The notes under the pieces were generated by a model. It did no database searches and had not been told where the DNA came from. It saw only the letters and a list, made by a program, of their open reading frames with translations. Both the position numbers and the translations under genes were made by a program. Positions 52,740 through 56,966 of a stretch of 56,966 nucleotides of DNA are shown here, piece by piece. Origin of the DNA: Sphingomonas populi (lineage in GTDB: Bacteria > Pseudomonadota > Alphaproteobacteria > Sphingomonadales > Sphingomonadaceae); assembly GCF_004208535.1 (NCBI RefSeq), contig NZ_SGIS01000034.1:1-56966 (forward strand), written 5' to 3'. Position 1 is the first letter of the stretch. Every line of letters starts with the position of its first letter.

Positions 52740-52824
52740 GTCGCCGGCGCAGGCCGGGGCCGCCGCGTAACTTGGCGAGCCGAGTGCCGCAAACCCAACG
52801 GCCCCGGCCTGCGCCGGGGGCGAC
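52740..52824. repeat. Family-C palindrome, copy 2 (inverted)
   Basis: Arms GTCGCCGGCGCAGGCCGGGG and GGCCCCGGCCTGCGCCGGGG. Relative to copy 1 the arms differ at the central base (TAG versus CAG, matched by CTA versus CTG in the partner), a compensatory change. It lies 48 bp upstream of the kinase start, within the 345-bp gap 52692-53036, which also holds a family-B unit and the telA promoter region. Confidence 0.85.
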
Positions 52825-52857
52825 GATTTCTTTGACCTGCTCCCCGTTCCTTGAACG

Positions 52858-52934
52858 GTTCCCCCGCGAAAGCGGGGGTCCAGAGCAACGAGCGCGGCGT
52901 TCGCGGCTCTGGACCCCCGCTTTCGCGGGGGAAC
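52858..52934. repeat. Family-B palindrome, complete
   Basis: Two half-units head to head: GTTCCCCCGC-GAAA-GCGGGGG then TCCAGAGC, and the mirror image ending GCGGGGGAAC, around a short middle. It gives the reference structure for the IS-interrupted copy at 371-427 and the single hairpin at 2941-2964. Confidence 0.85.
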
Positions 52935-52981
52935 GGGACGCGCTAAAGGCGAAGAACAGCCAGAGATTGCAAAACCTCGTG

Positions 52982-52999
52982 TGTTATTTACATATAACA
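52982..52999. promoter_or_regulatory. AT-rich palindrome before telA
   Basis: TGTTAT-TTACAT-ATAACA, with perfect 6-bp arms, in a GC-rich setting 38 bp before the telA ATG. A plausible operator; the cognate regulator is not obvious. Confidence 0.4.
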
Positions 53000-53036
53000 G
53001 CTTGAGACGGGCGAACACCCGCAAAGGAAAGAGACG

Positions 53037-54236
53037 ATGGCCGATACCGACACGACCGAGCAGAGCCTGGTGCTGACCCCGCCCGATCCGGTGCCCGTCG
53101 TCGCCCCCGCCAAGGCCGCCGGCCTGGTCCCGGTCGACGACAAGGTCCGCACCCAGCTTCAGGCCAAGGTGTCGGGCTTCGTCGATGAGCTCGTCGCGCA
53201 GGACGTCAACTCGCCCGAATTCGGCAAACGCGTCGATGCGATCGCGGCGATGGGGCAGAAGGAAATCCGTGACGCCGCCGGCCAGTCGAACCGCTTCCTC
53301 GACAGGCCCGTCAAGGCGATGGACGGCGAAGGCAGCGTCGGCGCCGACCTCACCGAGCTGCGCCGCACGATCGAAAAGCTCGATCCCGCCGCCAACAGCA
53401 GCCTGCTGTCGGGGCGCGGTGGCCTCGTCAGCAAGATCTTCGGCGGTGGCATCACCAGCTATTTCGACAAATACCGCTCCTCGCAGACGCACATCAACGC
53501 GATCCTCAAGACGCTCGCGCGTGGCAAGGACGAGTTGCTGATGGACAATGCCGCGATCGATACCGAGCGCGCCAATCTGTGGGCGGCGATGGGCCGGCTC
53601 GAACAGATGATCGTGCTGTCGAAGGAAATGGACAGCCGCCTAGAAGACAAGGCCAACGAACTCGACCATAGCGACCCGGCCAAGGCCAAGGCGATCCGCG
53701 AGACCGCGCTTTTCTATGTCCGCCAACGCACGCAGGATCTGCTGACGCAAATGGCAGTGACGGTGCAGGGCTATCTCGCGCTCGATCTCGTCAAGAAGAA
53801 CAACGTCGAGCTGGTGAAGGGCGTCGATCGCGCCTCGACCACCACCGTCTCCGCTTTGCGCACCGCCGTCACCGTCGCGCAGGCGCTCGCCAATCAGCGG
53901 TTGGTGCTCGACCAGATCACCGCGCTCAACACCACCACCGCCAACATCATCGATGCGACCGGCAAGCTGCTCAAGAGCCAGACCGCGACGATCCACGAAC
54001 AGGCCGCCGCATCGACCATCCCCGTCGAGACGCTCCAGCGCGCGTTCCAGAACATCTACGACACGATGGACGCGATCGACACGTTCAAGCTGAAGGCGCT
54101 CGATTCGATGAAGACCACGGTCAACACGCTGTCGAACGAGGTCGAGAAATCGAAGGGCTATATCGCCCGCGCCGAGGGTGCCGCGCAAAACACCCTCGCC
54201 GGCCCCAACAGCGCGTTCAAGCTGGAGGCGGTGTGA
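53037..54236 (+). CDS. telA: TelA/KlaA toxic-anion-resistance family protein
   Basis: 399 residues, mostly long helices (PF05816). Typical pieces: VSGFVDELVAQDVNSPEFGK, KRVDAIAAMGQKEIRDAAGQ, GGGITSYFDKYRSSQTHINA, and the coiled C-terminus from TTTANIIDATGKLLKSQTAT. No membrane span. The family is named for tellurite resistance, but chromosomal members act in envelope stress and form a pair with XpaC-like proteins. AAAGGAAAGAG precedes the ATG. Confidence 0.9.
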   Translation: MADTDTTEQSLVLTPPDPVPVVAPAKAAGLVPVDDKVRTQLQAKVSGFVDELVAQDVNSPEFGKRVDAIAAMGQKEIRDAAGQSNRFLDRPVKAMDGEGSVGADLTELRRTIEKLDPAANSSLLSGRGGLVSKIFGGGITSYFDKYRSSQTHINAILKTLARGKDELLMDNAAIDTERANLWAAMGRLEQMIVLSKEMDSRLEDKANELDHSDPAKAKAIRETALFYVRQRTQDLLTQMAVTVQGYLALDLVKKNNVELVKGVDRASTTTVSALRTAVTVAQALANQRLVLDQITALNTTTANIIDATGKLLKSQTATIHEQAAASTIPVETLQRAFQNIYDTMDAIDTFKLKALDSMKTTVNTLSNEVEKSKGYIARAEGAAQNTLAGPNSAFKLEAV

Positions 54237-54237
54237 C

Positions 54238-54936
54238 ATGACCGACGTCGATCGCCAGCTCGCGCGCACCAGCGAATTGCTCGACCGCACGCGCGAGCGC
54301 AGCGTGGCGCAACGCCGCCGCGCGCGTGGGGGCACCAGCCTCGCCAAGCGCGCCGCGCTGATCGCGAGCGCCGATCTGGCGATCGTGGTGGCGACGATCG
54401 TCGTCGGCTGGATCATGCCGATCGGCATGGGCGGCGCGCTGCTCGTCGCCGCGCTGCTCGTCGCGGTGACGCTGATCCTCGCCTTCGCCCGCCTCGACAC
54501 GCCCGTAGCGGCGGAGAAACTCGCCGAAGTCCCGCTCAAAGCACTGCCCGCCCGCACCGAGCAATGGCTCGAAACGCAGCGCCCGGCCTTGCCCGCCCCC
54601 GCACAGACTTTGCTCGACGGTATCGGCACCCGGCTCGACACGCTCGCGCCCCAGCTTGCCACCCTCGACGAGCAGCAGCCCGCCGCGTTCGAGGTGCGCA
54701 AACTGCTCGGCGAGCAACTCCCCGAACTGATCCGTGGCTATGCCCGCGTTCCCGAGCCGCTGCGCGCACAGGCGCGCAACGGCAAGTCGCCCGACGCGCA
54801 GCTCGCCGACAGCCTCCGCCTGATCGACGCCGAGATCCGCGAGATGACCGAACAGCTCGCGCAAGGCGATCTCGACGCGCTCGCCACGCGCGGCCGCTTC
54901 CTCGAAATCAAATACCGCGACGAGGGCACGGCCTAG
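54238..54936 (+). CDS. XpaC-like membrane partner of TelA
   Basis: 232 residues from ATG 54238, directly after telA (1-bp gap). N-terminal basic helix (RTRERSVAQRRRARGG), two closely spaced membrane spans (LIASADLAIVVATIVVGWIM and MGGALLVAALLVAVTLILAF) and a helical cytoplasmic C-terminus (ADSLRLIDAEIREMTEQLAQ). Layout and context match the proteins that accompany TelA (XpaC group), though sequence identity to XpaC cannot be judged here. Confidence 0.65.
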   Translation: MTDVDRQLARTSELLDRTRERSVAQRRRARGGTSLAKRAALIASADLAIVVATIVVGWIMPIGMGGALLVAALLVAVTLILAFARLDTPVAAEKLAEVPLKALPARTEQWLETQRPALPAPAQTLLDGIGTRLDTLAPQLATLDEQQPAAFEVRKLLGEQLPELIRGYARVPEPLRAQARNGKSPDAQLADSLRLIDAEIREMTEQLAQGDLDALATRGRFLEIKYRDEGTA

Positions 54937-54984
54937 CGCCAGCAGGCGCGCGTTAACCATTTTTTCGAGGGGATCACCCTATAG

Positions 54985-55010
54985 TGACCGAAGGGGGAGC
55001 CTTTCGGTCA
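54985..55010. promoter_or_regulatory. Inverted repeat around the diguanylate cyclase ribosome binding site
   Basis: TGACCGAA (54985-54992) and TTCGGTCA (55003-55010) flank GGGGGAGCCT, which holds the ribosome binding site; the second arm ends on the A of the ATG. A TATAGT -10-like box overlaps the left side (54980-54985), so the repeat may be an operator at the transcription start or, if transcription starts earlier, a hairpin that hides the site. Confidence 0.4.
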
Positions 55011-56233
55011 TGGACGGCGCGGTTTACGCACTTATCGTCAACGCCTGCGTGGCGCTGCTGTTCGCAGTGGCGTTCGCAATCATACGCTTTTCGTACCAGC
55101 AGCAGCGCGCGGTCGAATGGTTCTGCGCGGCTTATGCGCTCGGCACCCTGACGCCGCTCAGCGAGCTCGGCGTCCGCTATTCCGACTGGAGCGAGGTGTT
55201 CGTCGCGACCAGCTATGGGTGCGTCCTGCTCTCCACGCTGGCGACGCCGCTCGGACTGGCGGCGATGTCCGGGCGCGCCGTGCCGTGGCGCGCGGCCGCG
55301 CTCATCCTCGTCGGTGGCGCGGTGCTGCGCGCGGCGATCTGGGGCGGCCATCGCAACGACCTGTTGTATGAATTCGCGTTTCAATTGCCGTTCGTCGCGG
55401 CCTCCGCACTGTCGACTTTGGTCGCGATCCGCACCGTCCGCCAGCACGCCAGCCGGTTGTGGACGGCTGAGGCGATCCTGTTCGGGGCGATGACCGTCTA
55501 TTTTGCGACCAAGCCGATTTTCGCCAGCACCTTCGGCTCGGGCGCGACCGCCAAAGACTATGTCAGCAGCAGCTATGCGCTGTTCTCGCAGGCGACCGGC
55601 GGAGTGCTCATCATCACCGCAGGACTGCTGATGATGCTCATCGCGGTCGAACAGGCGATGAGCCGGACCATCCTCGAATCGGAGACCGACCCGCTCACCG
55701 GCGTCGCCAACCGCCGTGGCTTCGAGCGTGCCGCCGCGCGGATGATCGCCCATGCCGGTCAGTCGCGTGAACCGCTCGCGCTGGCGATGTTCGATCTCGA
55801 TCATTTCAAACGCGTCAACGATTGCTACGGCCACGCCGCCGGCGATGCCGTGATCCGCGCCTTCGCCAATCTGCTGGTGGCGGTGGCGCCGCGCTCGGCA
55901 ACCGTCGCCCGGCTCGGCGGGGAGGAGTTCGTGGTGCTGCTCGATCGCACCACGCTGAAGGGCGCGTGGCACGTCGCCCAGGCGATCCGCAACGCCTTGC
56001 CCGGCATCGCACCGCTGCCCGCCGTCACCACCAGCGGCGGCATCGCCGAGCTGAAACCGGGCGATACGCTGGAAACGCTGCTCGATCGCGCCGACCAGCG
56101 CGCGTATGAAGCCAAATTCACGGGGCGGGATCGCATCGTACCCGTGCCACCCGATGTCGCAGGCGCCCCGTTGCGTCTGGTTCCGACCGAAAAGCCGCCC
56201 CGGAAAACCCGTAAGGCGACGACGACGCGCTGA
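55010..56233 (+). CDS. Membrane diguanylate cyclase (GGDEF)
   Basis: 407 residues. Six or so membrane spans up to about 215 form an unrecognised sensor region; the GGDEF domain follows, starting at ETDPLTGVANRRGFERAAAR, with FDLDHFKRVNDCYGHAAGDA and the active-site ARLGGEEF. All catalytic residues look intact. The RxxD inhibitory site, normally 5 residues before GGEEF, reads PRSA, so product inhibition is unlikely. It makes c-di-GMP from GTP. Confidence 0.92.
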   Translation: MDGAVYALIVNACVALLFAVAFAIIRFSYQQQRAVEWFCAAYALGTLTPLSELGVRYSDWSEVFVATSYGCVLLSTLATPLGLAAMSGRAVPWRAAALILVGGAVLRAAIWGGHRNDLLYEFAFQLPFVAASALSTLVAIRTVRQHASRLWTAEAILFGAMTVYFATKPIFASTFGSGATAKDYVSSSYALFSQATGGVLIITAGLLMMLIAVEQAMSRTILESETDPLTGVANRRGFERAAARMIAHAGQSREPLALAMFDLDHFKRVNDCYGHAAGDAVIRAFANLLVAVAPRSATVARLGGEEFVVLLDRTTLKGAWHVAQAIRNALPGIAPLPAVTTSGGIAELKPGDTLETLLDRADQRAYEAKFTGRDRIVPVPPDVAGAPLRLVPTEKPPRKTRKATTTR

Positions 56234-56321
56234 GGCGGAGCAGCGCAGGGGCAAGAGAATCGTCGAAACACCGCAGCATTACAAGTCTTGTTTCGCGGAA
56301 TAATCTGATTCAAAAGTGAGT

Positions 56322-56341
56322 CGTGCCCAAGCCTGGGCACG
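56322..56341 (+). other. Perfect hairpin in an intergenic leader
   Basis: CGTGCCCA-AGCC-TGGGCACG: 8-bp stem and 4-nt loop, 15 bp before an extended Shine-Dalgarno sequence. The 504-bp gap 56234-56737 otherwise holds the short reading frame and terminator listed next, a small hairpin at about 56636-56653, and the IS end. Confidence 0.55.
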
Positions 56342-56371
56342 CCGTCTTAACAAGCGAAAGGAGGTGATCCG

Positions 56372-56428
56372 ATGTCTCATGGTTCAGCAATGGGGTCGGT
56401 TCAGTTCGTTCGGGGGACGCACCGCTAA
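56372..56428 (+). CDS. 18-residue reading frame with a 14-nt Shine-Dalgarno match
   Basis: ATG 56372, sequence MSHGSAMGSVQFVRGTHR, stop 56426-56428. The 14 bases before it (AAAGGAGGTGATCC, 56357-56370) are the full complement of the conserved 16S rRNA 3' tail. A second frame, ATG 56482 (MKTSRFAWSPKLELPAAD...), follows but runs through a terminator. The unit could be a small-protein gene, a leader peptide or a small RNA. I do not recognise a family. Confidence 0.45.
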   Translation: MSHGSAMGSVQFVRGTHR

Positions 56429-56543
56429 GCTTCGCGGGAAGCGACGGGGAGTATCATCTCCCGGCCAACGTCGCGCTTCCGATGAAGACTTCGCGGTTCG
56501 CATGGTCTCCCAAGCTGGAGCTTCCGGCCGCTGACCATGTCAG

Positions 56544-56590
56544 GAGGTTGCCGGGTGCCGAAAGGCCCCGGCAGCCTCTTTTCATTTTTG
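56544..56590 (+). terminator. Rho-independent terminator
   Basis: A 12-bp stem (GAGGTTGCCGGG with CCCGGCAGCCTC, one G-T pair), 11-nt loop, then TTTTCATTTTTG. It ends the short transcription unit starting near 56357 and lies about 105 bp before the IS30 end. Confidence 0.85.
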
Positions 56591-56631
56591 GGCGCCTTTC
56601 CCTGCCGCTTCCCAACCGTTCAGGCTGATCC

Positions 56632-56655
56632 GTCACCCCAACGCAAGCTGGGGAC
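56632..56655. repeat. Small CCCCA/TGGGG hairpin next to the IS30 end
   Basis: GTCACCCCA-ACGCAAGC-TGGGGAC: 5-bp core stem, similar in layout to a half-unit of the palindrome families but of different sequence. Single copy in this window. Confidence 0.35.
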
Positions 56656-56695
56656 TCTCGCGGTCCGGGCGCGCCTTCCCCCGGAAGACCCCTTA

Positions 56696-56716
56696 GACTC
56701 ACATTTGAAGTGCACC
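56696..56716 (+). repeat. IS30 left terminal inverted repeat
   Basis: GACTCACATTTGAAGTGCACC; reverse complement of 345-365 with two differences. It marks the start of the second IS30-family copy. Confidence 0.75.
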
Positions 56717-56737
56717 ACCTGCTAAGGTTATGGTGCG

Positions 56738-56966
56738 ATGGGAAAATGTTACAGGCAGCTCAACCTGAATGAGCGAATCGAGATATACCGGCTTCATGAA
56801 GCCGGTATATCTCGCCGGAAAATCGGCGAGGCGATCGGACGACATCATACGACGGTCGGTCGAGAGTTAAGGCGCAACAGCAAGCCGACCAAGGCGTGGC
56901 CGAAGGGAGGGTATAGCGCGGTTCGCGCCCAGGAGCGCACCGACCTGCGAAGACGGCGGCATCGCC
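56738..56966 (+). CDS. IS30-family transposase, N-terminal fragment
   Basis: 76 codons from ATG 56738. The N-terminal HTH of IS30 transposases is clear: YRQLNLNERIEIYRLHEAGI, SRRKIGEAIGRHHTTVGREL and RRNS, with the GRHHTTVGREL recognition helix. GGYSAVRAQERT follows as in the family. The catalytic part lies beyond the window. Confidence 0.87.
   Translation, partial: MGKCYRQLNLNERIEIYRLHEAGISRRKIGEAIGRHHTTVGRELRRNSKPTKAWPKGGYSAVRAQERTDLRRRRHR

Larger units (their letters stand above)
56696..56966 (+). mobile_element. IS30-family element, 5' part (left end)
   Basis: The left inverted repeat and the first 229 bp of the transposase gene, cut by the window edge. Same orientation and, by the inverted repeats, same IS type as the element at the left edge. 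Confidence 0.85.

Noticed and set aside
51585..53492. Kinase frame extending upstream to 53492 (635 codons).
   Set aside because: The extra part reads through families B and C and across telA; the kinase begins at 52691.
56357..56370. Fragment of 16S rRNA on the minus strand.
   Set aside because: Only the 14-nt tail matches; the preceding bases do not fit helix 45, so an extended Shine-Dalgarno is the simpler reading.

Overview
The window (56,966 bp, GC-rich) looks like a chromosomal segment of a Sphingomonas-type alphaproteobacterium. This rests on gene content (a single bifunctional RSH, ALA-synthase hemA, DUF2171 and DUF3297 proteins, MipA/OmpV, BtaAB betaine-lipid enzymes) and on dispersed intergenic palindromes of the kind common in sphingomonads. 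Both edges lie inside IS30-family elements in the same orientation: the 3' end of one copy at the left, the 5' end of another at the right.

Layout. 1-7.0 kb: IS30 end, a betaine-type ABC importer with a fused permease-binding protein, an SDR, a MipA/OmpV porin-like protein and two Tat-exported ferritin-like proteins. 7.0-10.2 kb: TPP riboswitch and thiC, then two toxin-antitoxin operons (ParDE, YefM-YoeB), each with a promoter that may give a leaderless message. 10.3-20.2 kb: a catabolic cluster for oxidative D-galactose / L-arabinose use, made of two divergent operons: aldolase-kinase-lactonase-FucP-like importer, and dehydratase-KGSA dehydrogenase-AraD1-sugar dehydrogenase-FadR regulator. 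It holds both a phosphorylative branch (KDPGal to pyruvate plus GAP) and a non-phosphorylative branch (to 2-oxoglutarate). 20.4-38 kb: tRNA-Ala(CGC), rsh, pgi, lepB-rnc, a GT2, gor, an M13 protease, a membrane HTH-DUF4019 protein, dprA-plsY and murI. 38-44 kb: hemA with an FNR-like site, a 26-residue membrane peptide, btaAB behind a three-repeat PHO box, and a SigK / RskA / fasciclin unit. 44-56 kb: rpiB-glyA, nrdR, a GIY-YIG nuclease fused to a TrmJ-like methyltransferase, PAP2, EVE, a LytTR two-component pair, TelA with its partner, and a diguanylate cyclase.

The least explained layer is between the genes. I find (A) REPIN-like inverted pairs with a conserved CCGTTC flank, whose hairpin arms change in a compensatory way and which always pair a CC-type with a GC- or TC-type half; (B, C) two other palindrome families; (D/E) larger palindromes; and nested in two of the D/E copies, a 64-nt three-stem module whose outer stem shows a compensatory change and whose two inner stems differ completely in sequence while keeping CCC and GGG loops. 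Two family-A halves sit inside the GIY-YIG/TrmJ reading frame and are translated as its linker, and three further copies flank that locus. No RAYT transposase is present in the window.
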